Source of the DNA: Hirundichthys speculiger | Lineage: Eukaryota > Chordata > Actinopteri > Beloniformes > Exocoetidae | Direction: 5' to 3' | Assembly (NCBI GenBank): GCA_018398805.1 | Contig: JAGFBZ010002555.1 | Location: 1 to 64,000, forward strand | DNA length: 64,000 bases | Shown here: in pieces, positions 45,293-57,310 of the stretch | Position numbering within the stretch: the first letter of the stretch is position 1 | Layout of the letters: each line of letters begins with the position of its first letter | The notes under the pieces: generated by a model | Seen by the model: only the letters and a program-made list of their open reading frames with translations | What the model was told of the DNA's origin: nothing | The model's database searches: none | Translations under genes and position numbers: made by a program

Positions 45293-46102
45293 CCTTCATC
45301 CAGCTGCAGACAAACTGATCGTAAAACTCCAGAGATCTTCAGTTTGTCCAGAGTTTAGGCGGTTAAAAGACATGGTGCGTAATCCTTCTCAGCCGTCTAC
45401 GCCGGTCGATTCTACCATTCTTGCTATTTTATCACATAAAAAGATTTAGTTTGGACATCAACATGCTTCCCCTTTTTTCCTTTTGCCTCCTGCTGAGGTT
45501 CGGGTGTCGTTCTCTGACAATTTTCATCCATTTCTGACGACTAACTTTTATGACTCGTGAAGGCACGACTGCGCTGGAATGACAGAAGAACCGGCGCTGA
45601 AATCGAAGCGTGACCGGCAAAATGTCAAAACTGGGTCAAAGTACGCGTATGTGAGACGTCAGTGGATACTATTGTAGTAGTTGTAGGAAGGATGTATCCC
45701 CTTGTGGTACCCCAATAAATCACTTTACGTGGCATTTTTTTTTACCGTTCTTGTGTTAACTGCTGAGTTCTGGGCTCCACGGGCATCAGAACCGCGAAGC
45801 AGATGTTGCTGTCGTGTGGTTCGTCGACAGCGCCGGCTTGACCTCAGCTGCTGTCTGGACGTCGCCAGCGTGCAAACGGATAAAAACAAGAAAAACAAAT
45901 CTGTCGAGTACCTCGAGCACCTGTCCCCTGAAATGTCTGTGCACAGGCCTGGCTGGTGCTGAAGTACGTTCTCCAGAGGTGGACCAGTGAACCGCCTACC
46001 CTGGTGCTCTGTGAGCCTAAACCTAGCCTCCCTTTAGCCCTGGACTGAACTGGCTGTTCACACTTTGTCTTCTCCTGCTCTGTATTTAACTGGATTTATT
46101 TA
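45293..46102. other. Intron 3 DNA, no gene
   Basis: Frames at 45432-45620 and 45702-45962 lack motifs. The region ends in GGATTTATTTA before family G. Confidence 0.35.
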
Positions 46103-47387
46103 CCCCTTACCGCTCCTGTAAAATTAGCCTAAAATGCCTATCCAAGGCATAACCAACTTTAACTGAAAGCTGTTCTTGAACTGTTTGTAGCACATGGATG
46201 GTTTTGGTTTCTTTTAAAAGGTAACACTCTGAAGTTTTCCCCCCAACTGTCAGAATCACTGTAAGTGCTACTAGCATTGAGTAATCTAAGTCTGAACACA
46301 CTGAAATAGAAGTTTTTTATTTCCGCCTGAATTTTTTTGTAAACAGATGTCTGCAGATGAGTGCAGCTGTGACTTATTAGCTGGAAAACACAATGGGACC
46401 ACAGCATGAAGCCTTACCTAGTGCAAGTTCAATTTTGATAACAATACCCCAAAAAATGAGTATTTTACACATGTTTTTGGAAGAGTATGTCTAGGCGTTT
46501 CCAAAAATGTCCATTTGGAGACTCCAAAATGGCACTTGGATAACCATGGACACATACCTCGGATAAAAGGACATAACTGCCTTTTACAACACAGTAAACA
46601 TAGCAAACTATTCACACATTTACAATTATAACCAATGACAGATTATTAGCATCATTTTTTATATAAACAAGCCACACTACAATTTCAATTTATGACGCAT
46701 TGACGCACGTTTTGACTGGGCTGCTTTATGCGGGTACTTCCTGGTTGTGTCTTTGTCTCCACCCCCTGAAGCGACACATCGCTGTGTTCAGAATTTCATT
46801 GGCTATACAATGTGCCAGTCATCAGCACGGATTGGTTCTAACTGGCTCAGTTTTTACACGACACTATGGCGGCATGGGCTTCCTTTCAACGCTGGCCCTC
46901 ATTGGCTATTGTAGGCTGTGGACAGGACAGGGAAGCTGCTATATGGACGTATGAGGTGTCAATCTAAAGGTCAGCTTACAGGCTCCATTTTAAAACCAAA
47001 GAATCCACTAAGATCCACGCAAACGGCGGGTCACAACGAAGAATACCCGAAAGTTCTGGAATGTCGTTGGCTAATTTCAAATGATGCAGCGGCTTGTTCG
47101 TGGATATTTACTGGTATAAATGATGAATTTGGACTAAATACTTTACTGGATTGGATCAACTGGACCTTTGTGAGGTCCAGTCGATCCAATCCAGACCATT
47201 TTTGTGAGCATATTTTTGATTTTTGAGTTTTATAAGGCTTATAAGGTGAGTTGCGTCGATTTTGTAACTGTTTGTTTGTGGTGTGACACAGGCGTTGATG
47301 TACCTGCTGTTATGTTTATACCCTGAAATGGTTTTGCATTGATTGAATCACAATAATCTTAGCTTTCCAAAGATATGTCGCATGACT
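46103..47387 (-). mobile_element. Family G piggyBac-like element, second copy
   Basis: It starts CCCCTTACCGCTCCTGTAAA after TTTA (46099-46102). It matches the reverse of 15434-16463 through GCGACACATCGCTGTGTTCA and GATATGTCGCATGA, where the match stops near 47387. It is longer than the first copy, which suggests a deletion there or extra DNA here. Confidence 0.78.
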
Positions 47388-48287
47388 CCCTCCCACCTTT
47401 CCCTGCCTGTTTTCTGCTCTGTCCGTGGTCTCCTCTAAGCTCTCCGCTGGGGGAGTCCTTTTTCAGAGATGGATGGAGGTACCAGTCACTAAATAGGGAA
47501 TGCCCCCGATCACATGACCCACCTTGGAGAGGAGCTAAATCAGGGAGGAAGAGAGCTGAGGGGAGATTCAGGACATCTCTCTGTAAACTGCTGCTGCTGC
47601 TGCTTCATCATGAGCCGGAACAATGGCCTCACTGCCTCTCAACGACCGTCCCAGTGAGATGAGAGGGTGGACGTACGTCCTGCAGAGTAAAGATGTACGA
47701 TTAGATGCTTTACAGGACGCCAAACGTAATTGGGTTGAGAGGGTTCAAGTGCACATGCTTTTCGCTGAAAGCGAGTGGACTTTTTCCCTCCAAGTTTCAC
47801 GTCCCTGCCTTGTGTCACAAAACCGGATAATTGGGATGGATGGTCTTTGCCGGTTAAGCTCATCACGCTGTGTTCTCCGGCAGCGGGCGGCTACTTTCCC
47901 GGAGACCAGCTGAGGTGTTCAGGTATTCAGCTCACCTGGCGTTGCTGCAGAGCTGCTGTGGAGAGCAGGTCACGGGATTCATGCAGAGAGAGGCATGAAT
48001 GTGAGAAGATAATTACGTAAAAGTTTAGGGAGCAGGAGGAAAGCGGTTGAGTTTATTCTCTGATTTGAGCTGTTAAATTAGCAGACACATCGGCGTTCAG
48101 TTAGTTCCTGTTTACTTTGTCTGGTGAAGCCGGTACCTTATTCCTACATGCCTGATGAAATCAGAATGTTTTATTCTCTCTCTCTCTTCATCTTTTAGCT
48201 GTGGTCAATCAAATCAATGCCACAAGAGCAGAAGGACTGAACCAAAACTCTCAGCTCTAGCAATAAAGACTTCAAATGTCTCATTAG
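47388..48287. other. Intron 3 DNA, no supported gene
   Basis: A frame starting MSRNNGLTASQRPSQ near 47612 stops quickly. Longer frames (47375-47662, 47623-47913) have no motif. Confidence 0.35.
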
Positions 48288-49503
48288 TAGGGCTGGGCAA
48301 GTTATTGCGTTAACTCCTTAATTTATTAGCGCTAACATTTATTTTATCACGCGTTAACGCATGTTGCTCACATACTTTTGTTTTGAAAAGTCTGTTTATG
48401 GTACCGGTGCGGAACCGGTAGGCAATTGGCAGAAAACGTTATAAAGCTAAAACGGACACGGAAAACGGTAAAAATCAGTGAACTTTACAGTTCGGGTAGC
48501 AATATTAACAATTCTGTAAAAAAAAATTCTGGACTGCAACAAAACGTTTAAGCCCCTTTGTTTAAGACGATCGCGTCATTCCTCCATGTTCCATCAGATC
48601 TGCTCCATGTGTTCACTGTCCTGCTGTTCTCTAGCTGGTTACTGCAGTGCGGCTCCATCTAGTGGCACAGATGTGTAATGACAACAGAAAGTCTATTCCT
48701 TGATTATAAAACGACCTCCATTTTTAAGAATATTACTTCTAGATTAAAATATAATCCTGGGTGTCCTGCAATGCTGGAAATGCAGAACAGAAGATTCTGA
48801 GCTCGTCATGATCTGAGGAGAAAAAGACGGATGTCAGACGCAGAGCTGGAGAGGCTTCGGTTCATCTATATATGAGCTGAGTTTTTATTCAGATTTACAC
48901 AATATTGCAAATATTATAGTCCGGGATTCCAGCGCCGCCATGATACCTGAACTGCTGCACAAAGACATTTCAGGGTCACGTAAACCAGACAATTAAATAA
49001 TAAAAACAAATTCAGTCCCGTGGCCTGTTATTTTTTTATTTTGTATTTTTGATCCAAGTCTAAAATTGAAATATTAAAAAAACAAGCATTTTTTTTTTTT
49101 GTGTCTTAAAGAATGAAAAACAAAATAAAATGTCACTTTAATTTTTTTAATTTTTGTTCTGATTGTGGCTCAGGATTTTGTTGGTAGATTTTTTTTTATT
49201 TTTCATATAAAAAAAAAAACAGGATGACATTAATGCCCTGGCAGTGGCAATAAGCTTTATTTTATTTGACAATTTTTAAGATTAGATTTACACTAAATAT
49301 GTGTTACTGACAAGTGCTGATGATAAAAGTGTTGTTATAGCACTTTAAATTCATATGGCAGCAGAACATTTAAATAAAAGTGACCTTTACACTACTTTTG
49401 AATTCATTATTTGAGTTACTGTATACAATGCGATTAATCGTGATTAATCAGGGAAATCATGCGATTAATCGCGATTAAAGATTTTAATCGTTGCCCAGCC
49501 TTA
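48288..49503 (-). mobile_element. Family B hAT-like element, reverse copy (about 1216 bp)
   Basis: It starts TAGGGCTGGGCAAGTTATTG and ends TTTTAATCGTTGCCCAGCCTTA. It contains the same complex internal block (about 48560-48690) as copies 12404 and 60875. The flanks CTCATTAG and ATTATAAC do not match, so one edge has changed. Confidence 0.85.
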
Positions 49504-50424
49504 ATTATAACACATAGTTTGTTACAAAGGAGAGTCTTCCAACCGCCACCAGAAATGGGACTGACTGTGTTGTATGAGTTTTTTTTTTTTTATTATTGAA
49601 TCCAGAGCTCGTAAAACCCACTCTCCGGTTCCCCGGCACATACGCGTCCACGCGCCCTCTCGAGCGCGAACAGGCGCTTGACAGGCGGCAATTAGTCAAT
49701 TAACTCAATAACGCCTTCTTACCGGGTGACCCGAGAGGCCCGAGCTGCCTTCGCCTGCAGCCCCCCCTCCAGCCCCCCCTCCCTGACCTTCCTCACCCAT
49801 CCATCCAATCAGAAAAACGCCTGTCTCCTTCTCCCTGACTCAGCACTCTCGGTTCCTTTCCTTTTTCTCTCATTCTCTCTCTCTCTCTCTCTCTCCGCCA
49901 CCTTTCTCGTCCTCATTTGCACTCAGATTGAACCCCCCCACCCCCCACACACACCCCCCCCCTCACAGTCACACCTTCCTCCCGCGATGTGGCGGTGGGA
50001 GTGTGCAGACACGTGTGGCCTTGAGGAGGGAGGCGGAGCCAAATCTGGAAGGATGGAGGGAGAGATAAAGCGAGGGACACAGGAATTTGACAGGAAAAGA
50101 GTAATGGAGGAGGAGATGTGACCGATCTGGGGGGAAAGTCAGGTTTCCTCCGGCTCCCGCTGGAAAATCCCCAAACGCACAGCGAGGGTCTGGCGGTCAA
50201 GGTGAGAAGCAGAGGACATCCCCTCCCTCCCCTCCCTCCTCCCATCCCCTCCATCCCTCCATCCCTGCACCCTCTCCAGCTGTTCTCCCCCCACGTTCAC
50301 GCTCGTGCTTCTTATTCATGTCTTTGCACGTCTTGTTTATTCCTCCCTTTCTTCCTTCGCTGCCTTTCCTCTGCTCGTACATGGTGTACCGTCGGCCCCG
50401 GTGCCGTGAGAGCCCATCAGGGCC
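49504..50424. other. Intron 3 DNA, pyrimidine-rich
   Basis: It includes a CT microsatellite (49873-49896), C-runs (49930-49965) and TCCC-rich sequence (50220-50270). Open frames reflect this composition. Confidence 0.5.
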
Positions 50425-50495
50425 GGTCCTGGTCCTGGTCCTGGTCCTGGTCCTGGTCCTGGTCCTGGTCCTGGTCCTGGTCCTGGTCCTGGTCC
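50425..50495 (+). repeat. GGTCCT hexanucleotide repeat
   Basis: Nearly twelve perfect units. A Leu-Val repeat in open frames across it is an artefact of the 6-bp period. Confidence 0.96.
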
Positions 50496-50730
50496 GGCTC
50501 CAGCGCCCTCCATGACGTCCCTGTAAATGCCAGATTGCTGGCGCCGGCGAGGACCGCTCTCGGTGCGGACTAATGAAAAAACTCTTTATCCTCTCTGCTG
50601 GTCAGCAGCTCAAAGACGCCTGCAAGGTTTCACGAGAGCAAAGAGAGGCCAAGAGGTGGGAATTAGACACAAAAAAAAAGAGGAGGAAAGAGCCAAAACT
50701 GCTGCTCTGCTTTTTTTCAGCACGGTGAGG

Positions 50731-51128
50731 TAAAGCTGAGCGATTTTATCGATTCTGCGATATATATCGATATTTTATCGAGTATCGATTTTTTCGACCG
50801 CTGGTATCGAATATTCTAAGCTTCTTTCAAAACCACCCGTGTCCCACCTTTAAAAGCTTGCAAGCAACAATTTGCACTGTTTAAATAAATAAATGACAAA
50901 TCTTTTATTCATTTTCAGCATTTGCAAGCCTGTCAGCCATATAATGTGTAATTGATGCTTTCAGTTCAATTAATTCAAACAGTCATTGAAACTCTCACAA
51001 GATGTCACCAAAATCACTTTGTCCCTTTAAAATCTTTAAGAAAATGATGTAAATGTATTGTAAGATGAATATCGATATATATTGTATCGCGTATCGTATC
51101 GTGAGATTAGTGTATCGCTACAGCCCTA
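50731..51128 (-). mobile_element. Family D element, uninterrupted copy (398 bp)
   Basis: It starts TAAAGCTGAGCGATTTTATC and ends GTGTATCGCTACAGCCCTA, flanked by CGGTGAGG (50723-50730) and CTGTGAGG (51129-51136), a 7/8 duplication. It serves as the intact reference for the split copies at 6674, 15192 and 25037. Confidence 0.88.
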
Positions 51129-51136
51129 CTGTGAGG

Positions 51137-52230
51137 TTTATAAGAAGAATCTCAGAGTTTGAACTGTCAATCATCCATAAAATCACATCTGGGCCATTTT
51201 CCACTCAGCTTTTATTAACAACATGTGATGAAACAGGCACTTTAAAGGTCTTTTCTTTATTATATTAAATCCAGTATTTTTCTGAAGAGGGTCACTTAAT
51301 GACACTTTAAGACCTGTAACTTTACAACAAAGCTAAAGTCCAGTAAATCACATCACCTCGTCAAACAACAATTATCCTCCAGTAATTATCAATAAATAAG
51401 CAAGTAAAGTTTATTTGCATACCGCTGTCCACAGATAAAAGTCAGCGCTTCACAATAAAATAAATCCATAAGAAGACTCAAACAGACCTGCAGGACAGTA
51501 AAACAGATAGAAATGTATCATAAAAACCCTCACTAACAAAAAGCTTGTTTTAATTAAGTTGCTTTTGGCGTATCAAGAGGAGACAGATGAAGTTAGCTTC
51601 TAGCTAGGATGCTGGGAGGCTGTTGGTATCTTTATATCGCCCGTATCCAACCAGGCATCCGACATGTGATCACATCTGCCCAAACACTGCCTCTACAGGT
51701 CAGTTTCATATTGCCTCTTGGTTACTCTGCACGGTTTTAATTTGCACGGGTTTGGGGTTAAAACCTAGGAGGATGGAATTAACAGAGCTGACCTCCTCCA
51801 GCTCCAACAGTTACTCTGTCGAGCCTGGTCGGATCTACTGACGGTGACAGCAGCAACACCGCCTTCTCTATCTACACAAAACAAGACAAGGATGGCAACG
51901 ATGGAAAAATAAAAAAGCAAAAATGCTGAGACCGACACTGAGTAACCTGAGATGAATGTCAGGTTTCTGTTTGTGATGATGCCAGTGACTGAGACGAGAC
52001 GATCATCTCCTGCCTACATACCCAGTCAGTACCGAGTCAATACAGGGAGATGCATGAAACTCAGGGCTGAAACAGGCCATATGTGATATTTAGTGCAGTT
52101 TTCACAGATATATTTCACGTGTGTGGTGCCTTTGATGTTGAGACATTGGTTTCCTTAGTGGTTTCCTGTTTATTCGGCAGTCGTCCTCGGGGGTTTAGAG
52201 GCAGGATGGTGGATTTAGACCAGTTAGAAT
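51137..52230. other. Intron 3 DNA with possible reversed LINE tail
   Basis: Bases about 51400-51480 (TAAAGTTTATTTGCATACCG, then GCGCTTCACAATAAAATAAA) resemble a reversed LINE end. The last eight bases (GTTAGAAT, 52223-52230) are the left duplication of the next element. Confidence 0.45.
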
Positions 52231-52839
52231 TAGGGATGCACATGGTTAACCATTTAACCGTTAACCGATAACAGTAACTCTAACCGATTAATACTAACGG
52301 TCAATTTTGTTTTTAAGCTACGTAATTCGATCAACTCATGGGGGCGTGTCGACAGGTGCAACAGGCCTCTGATTGGTTAATTCTACATCCGCGTAGAAAA
52401 GAGCGCGTCATCGAAAAAATGAGGAAGTACCCACATCTGTACGATTCTGGTTCTCCACACTACAAAGACAGCACATATTCTAGTAATTCATGGAGGGAGA
52501 TTGCGATGAATGTGGGTCTGGATACGGCCGAGACGGTGAGGAAGTGGAAAAATGCAAGAGATACGTTTAGTAAGTTTAGCTAGTCCTGATTGTCCCTCTT
52601 GTGTTGTGGCGTGGAATAACATAGCGGAGACCGCGCTAGTATAAATCAAAAGTGACGGCGGCATCTCTGCGACAAACTGACGGCGACACATTGCCGCGAG
52701 AGTATACACGAGGAAGTGTCCGCATGCGTCCACTTAACATCGCGGCAGCCGACCCTCCCGGACTTATCGGTTAACGGTTATTAATCGTTAAAGGGCGTCG
52801 GTTAACGGTCATAAAAAAAATCCCAAATGTGCATCCCTA
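52231..52839 (+). mobile_element. hAT-like element family K carrying a MADF exon (609 bp)
   Basis: The ends are TAGGGATGCACATGGTTAAC and CCCAAATGTGCATCCCTA, with an exact 8-bp duplication GTTAGAAT (52223-52230 and 52840-52847). GGTTAACGGT/ACCGTTAACC words repeat near both ends. It holds an open MADF-domain frame at 52338-52583. Confidence 0.92.
52338..52583 (+). CDS. MADF-domain exon within a hAT-like transposon (81 aa)
   Basis: The frame is uninterrupted. From about residue 20 it reads RKERVIEKMRKYPHLYDSGS, then PHYKDSTYSS, then NSWREIAMNVGLDTAETVRK and WKNARDTFSK. This is the MADF (Myb/SANT-like in Adf-1) pattern: an initial I-x2-M/V-x3-P-L-Y/W-D helix, a conserved Trp in SWREIA, and the R-x-W-K-N-x-R-D-x-F/Y third helix. 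MADF domains bind DNA and occur in transcription factors and transposon-encoded proteins. Directly after ACGTTT the DNA reads A|GTAAGT, a consensus splice donor, so the open frame to the TAG at 52581 probably runs 12 bases into an intron, and this may be only the first exon of a once longer transposon gene. The flanking element ends and 8-bp duplication mark it as mobile rather than a host exon. Expression is unknown. Confidence 0.75.
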   Translation: MGACRQVQQASDWLILHPRRKERVIEKMRKYPHLYDSGSPHYKDSTYSSNSWREIAMNVGLDTAETVRKWKNARDTFSKFS

Positions 52840-52847
52840 GTTAGAAT

Positions 52848-52937
52848 CATTTGAAATATCAGAGAAGGACTTTATAGAGTTTGGAGAAGTGATGTTGATG
52901 GATTTTCTAGATAAATGATGATATCACCTGTGTATAC
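52848..52937. other. Spacer between families K and A
   Basis: No feature is recognised. Confidence 0.4.
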
Positions 52938-53311
52938 TAGGGGTGTGAAAAAAAATCAATTTGGCAATATATCGCGATATATCGCCGCCCAATATTATAT
53001 CGATTTTTCAGGTCCTAATATCGATTTTTTAGGAAAATTCATGTATTAGACGCATTGTGAATACTTAAATGTGCAAAAACACTGATAATAAACAATAAAT
53101 AGGTCGTATTGAAGCAAATAGTTTTTACTCAATTTGTCCTCTGAATGATCAATATCATCTGATGAACATATACAGCAACTTGATTTTTCATCTCTACTTT
53201 TAATTTTGATATTAACCGGGTAGAATACCTCAAAATATCGTGATAATATCGTATCGTGGCCCAAGTATCATGATACATATCGTATTGCGAGGTCCTTGCC
53301 AGTACTAGTCT
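52938..53311 (+). mobile_element. Family A element
   Basis: It starts TAGGGGTGTGAAAAAAAATC and runs through the shared internal motifs to GAGGTCCTTGCCAGTACTAG. The last bases are mutated, so the right target duplication is not readable. Confidence 0.84.
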
Positions 53312-56300
53312 ATAGGCTGATCTACTGTAACAAAAGTAAAGTAAAGCGCTGTGATATTCGTCCATGTCTGATTAAATACATTTATTTGTCCTGTTGCTGT
53401 TACACTCCACCATGTGGTTCAAATCTGGCAAAAAATACATTAATAGCAATTCTTTCTGATTCTTTTTTGTTGTTTAAATTGTCTTTTCATGCAAAAAGTC
53501 TTTTCATGATGCCTTAGATTAGAGCGGGACTTGTTAACAGGGGGCCATCGGCCTTAAAGTGCCACCATTTTTGAACCAGTTGGGGCCTGGTACCCTGGTA
53601 CAGCAACGCCTGTGTTTACTGTTGTGTCTGTAGTTAGTTCATGTATCTAAATAAGACATAAAATTCACAATCAATCAGTCAGCACAGTAAAATGCATTTC
53701 TAATACCTTTTTAGAGTCATCGTACTGTTGTGACTGTTGTCTTGTCGGCCTGCTGTCCTGCAGAAACAGAGTCCGCTCAGAGTTACCTTGAAGGTGACAA
53801 ATCCCTCTTTTCTCCTCTTCGCTGTGCATGCGTGCACAAACGTGGGCCTCTGAGGCAGTTTTAGTGCATGTCAACCAGAAAAATGCTGCTTTTAAAGCGG
53901 AGGCAAACAGACTCTTTGAGTTTGACGAAGGTGCTCTGAGTGCCAGGGGTTGTTTTTCACCGAACAGTAGTAGGTGTGATGTTTCTGAAGCGCTCGCCGG
54001 GAGAGGGAGGTTTAAATGGAAGCGCTAATGAGAGCGAACAAGAACAGAGCACCAGCAGGGCCGCTCTTGTCCGTGCTTTAATTGATAAATGATAATTACA
54101 CCTATCTTAACAGGATTGTTTGGCAAACTCCTCTCTTAAGGTTGTTTTTTTTTCTGCTCATTTACTCAGATAACAATCAGCTTTGCAGGTAATCAAGGCT
54201 AACCTTTCCCCGCGAGCTTCCGGTGCTGATCCTTATCCTCCCGATGAGGGTTGCATATGTGCATAAATGTGCGTCACTCAGTCACCGTGCAGAGTCAAAT
54301 CATTTTATTCCCTGTCCAGATAGTCCTGAGGCAGAGTCCTGCAGAGCTCCATCTGCTCTGATTAAAACGTCCCATCGTCGCCTTTTTAAGCAGTTTCTTA
54401 TCACACGGCGGCTTCAGAATTACCGATAAATCTGAAATATCCGTTGCGGCTGGTGTTTTTATTTAGTTCACGACCGATCCAATATATTTTTATAACCCCG
54501 GCTATTCCATAAACTTTTTCCCCCGCAGGATATTTTTTTTTGTGCTTTATTGGATTGTGAGGTGAAGACGGGGACGGAGACGGGGGGATGAAGATGCGAG
54601 CTGACAGACGGCCGATTGACAGACGTGAAGCCTTGATGGCCGGTTGACCTTCACCATGGCTCCATGTGTCGCCGCTGCAGGACAGAGTGGCTTTGAATAA
54701 CTTCTGTAGATTTCCTTATATACCAAGGCCCAATTTGAAATGTGAAAAATCTTCTCATCCCACCGAAACCTTTAATTACAACTGTGATCAACATACAGGA
54801 CCAGGAACCATGATCAGATATTAATGTGAGGGGTCAACAAATAAGGTGACACTTGTCATATTAAGTTGACAGTAGAATAACACTTAACTGGTTTGTTTTA
54901 TTACTTTATAATGTTTTTTTTTAATAATGTCATGAATATTTTACAGTAATTAAAAACATATTCAAAAAAGATCGAGGATTTAAAACACATTTGTTTAATT
55001 TTAATGACCTCTCACGGCCCACCTGCAGTCCCACGACGGCCCACCAGGGGGCCGCGGCCCACACTTTGGGAATCACTGCTCTACAGTATATTAAAAATAT
55101 GAGGAAAAACTTGCTGCCAAATGGTCTTTATCATCAGACAAAAACAGGTCCTTAAGGTGCAAATGTTTTTTTTTTTCAGAGATTACAGTCTAATCTTTGG
55201 ATTTTCGATGGCAGCAGCTTTTATCTTCCTGCTTGTTTTAAACATTTGATGACGCAATTGTTAGCGTGACAGCAGCGACAGCCGTGTTGCCGTGTTTGAT
55301 TGATTTCCTCAGATACATATCAGGCTCGTTTGTGGTGGATTTTAAATGGGGTTCGCTGGAAACCTGGAACGGTTTTGACCGTGCGTGAACTTTGAAAAAG
55401 CGTCATTCACAGTTGACCAAATGAACTCGTTCACGCCCCCCGCTGGTGAAGGAGAAAGATGGCGCGCTCAGTTCACGTTCGCACAAAATATGAACTAGTT
55501 CGTGAACTTTCTTTCAATGAACGCGTTAAGGTACCTGGCATGTCTGTAGGCAAACTCTGGTAGACCGCACCTTCGGGCCGACCCAACTACAAGGCATACA
55601 GCTCATCTTTAAGCGAAAGAGGCCTCTGTGGTCCCCTGGGACGTCATCATGGACGTCAACATGGCCGTTGAGCTTAAACAAAAACAACTTCAGGTGTTGC
55701 TTTTGTCAGGAGGGCGTACCACTCGTCATCGCCTTTCACATCTGCGTCACGTCAAAAACGTCAGTCAGAGAGACACGTGATCAGCCGCCGGCTGATTGAC
55801 CCCACCCCTCTCCTGTGCGGGGTCTTTTGAAGGTGTCGCGTCGTTATATTCCACCATCGCTGCTAGCGGCTCCTGAAAACTCTGACAGCAAGGCCTTTGT
55901 GAGTTACCGTGTATCCAACTGGAGCCAAACTCAGGTTTTTGGAGTTTTTTTTCCTTATATTGTTTGTGGCTGGATGCTCGTTGGATAAAAGCAGCCGAGT
56001 GTAGGTGTCAGCGGACGTACGACAAGGCCGCCATTAATCCCAGCGGGCTTTCTGATCCTCTCCCTCGAGATCCTTCATGTCACTTTCTCTTCCTCTTGTT
56101 TCATCTCGTCTCTCTTTGCCCCCTCCCCTCTCTCTCTCTCCATCCCTCTTTTCTTTTTTTTTCCTCCGTCTGTGGGAGTGAGCGATGAGGGAAGGGACCG
56201 GCCCATCCGTCACCGTCAGCGTTTATGTGTGTACGCGTGTGCGTGTGCGTGTCATCTGGCACCGGGTGGCCTCCCGCTGATGTAAGAGGGGATCCGTCAT

Positions 56301-57147
56301 GTCTCTGTCACAACAGCAGACACGCATGAGCGGGCGTACGCTGACATCACGGCCGCGCTGTCCGCGGTGCAACATCTGAGTCGCTCTAGCGTTCGTTAAC
56401 GAGTGATTGTTTTTTCTATTTTTTTTTTCTTTTATTTCACCGGCGACCAAAGTCCCTGGAGTCTGAGGTGCACCGTCGTTGCATTTCTGATTTTCAGCTT
56501 TAATTCTGCCTAAACGTGCTTGAAAGAAGCCACGTGTGTCTTCTGACTGCTAAAAGAAACCCTCTGGGGGGAGCTGAGTGTTTTTTGGGGGGGGCAGCAG
56601 TTAATTTTGGAGCATCAAGAGCTCCGGCAGCATCAGCGGCAACAGCAGCTCCGGGACCAGCTGCCAGTTTGGAGCGACCCCTGCTGGAGGAAACAGGAAC
56701 AGCAGCAGAGATCACGGCTGCAGGACAGGGTTATAATAGTTTTAGATTTTCCATTAGTTTTAGTTTTTAGTTTAGTTTTTCCAAATTCAGTTAGTTTTAA
56801 TTCGTTTTTAGAGCAGTTTTGCTTGTTTTTATTCATTTTTGTTTTGAAATACTTAGTTTTAGTTTGGTTTTTATTAGTTTCAGTGTTAGTTTTAGTTTTA
56901 TTTTGTAAATTAGGGCTGTAATTTTGGTTGGAGTGAAGCACTGAACTTTTTGAAGGCTATCGAATCACATAGTCGTGTTTACATTCTGGTCTCAATAAAC
57001 ATATTTATCAATGCGTCTTCCCTCTTGTGGTGTTCCTGCGTATTTACTGACCAGCAGCTATCTGGTCTCCGTGGAAACAGTCCATTATAGTTGCTGTTTT
57101 CTCCCGTTCCTTCCCAACGCTGACTGGCCTGCAGCTGTAGCTTCTCT
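53312..57147. other. Intron 3 DNA, no gene
   Basis: Mostly unassigned. Bases about 55385-55530 contain GTGAACT/AGTTCAC words and GAACTAGTTCGTGAAC, which look like the ends of a small MITE. Bases about 56727-56905 are a degenerate TTAGTTTTAG-rich tract. A GC-rich stretch at 56590-56710 gives spurious frames on both strands. Confidence 0.4.
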
Positions 57148-57310
57148 TTCCAGGGGGCTATCTTAGGCTAGCTTATCCAGCTAGTCTTGGTTAGCCTTCT
57201 TTCCAGGGGGCTAGCTTAGGCTAGCTTATCCAGCTAGTCTTGGTTAGCCTTCTTTCCAGGGGGCTAGCTTAGGCTAGCTAGCTTATCCAGCTAGTCTTGG
57301 TTAGCCTTCT
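57148..57310 (+). repeat. Three-copy 53-bp minisatellite
   Basis: Units start at 57148, 57201 and 57254 (TTCCAGGGGGCTAGCTTAGG ...). The third has an extra GCTA. The unit is itself rich in CTAG-containing words. Confidence 0.93.

Noticed and set aside
50118..50573. 151-aa plus-strand frame
   Set aside because: It is produced by a CT-rich tract and the GGTCCT hexanucleotide repeat (Leu-Val repeats). It has no start context or homology.
56500..56941. Opposing frames of 71-104 aa
   Set aside because: The plus frame is built from CAG/CAGCAG and TTTTAG-rich low-complexity sequence; the minus frames are its mirror (Lys/Thr/Asn-rich).
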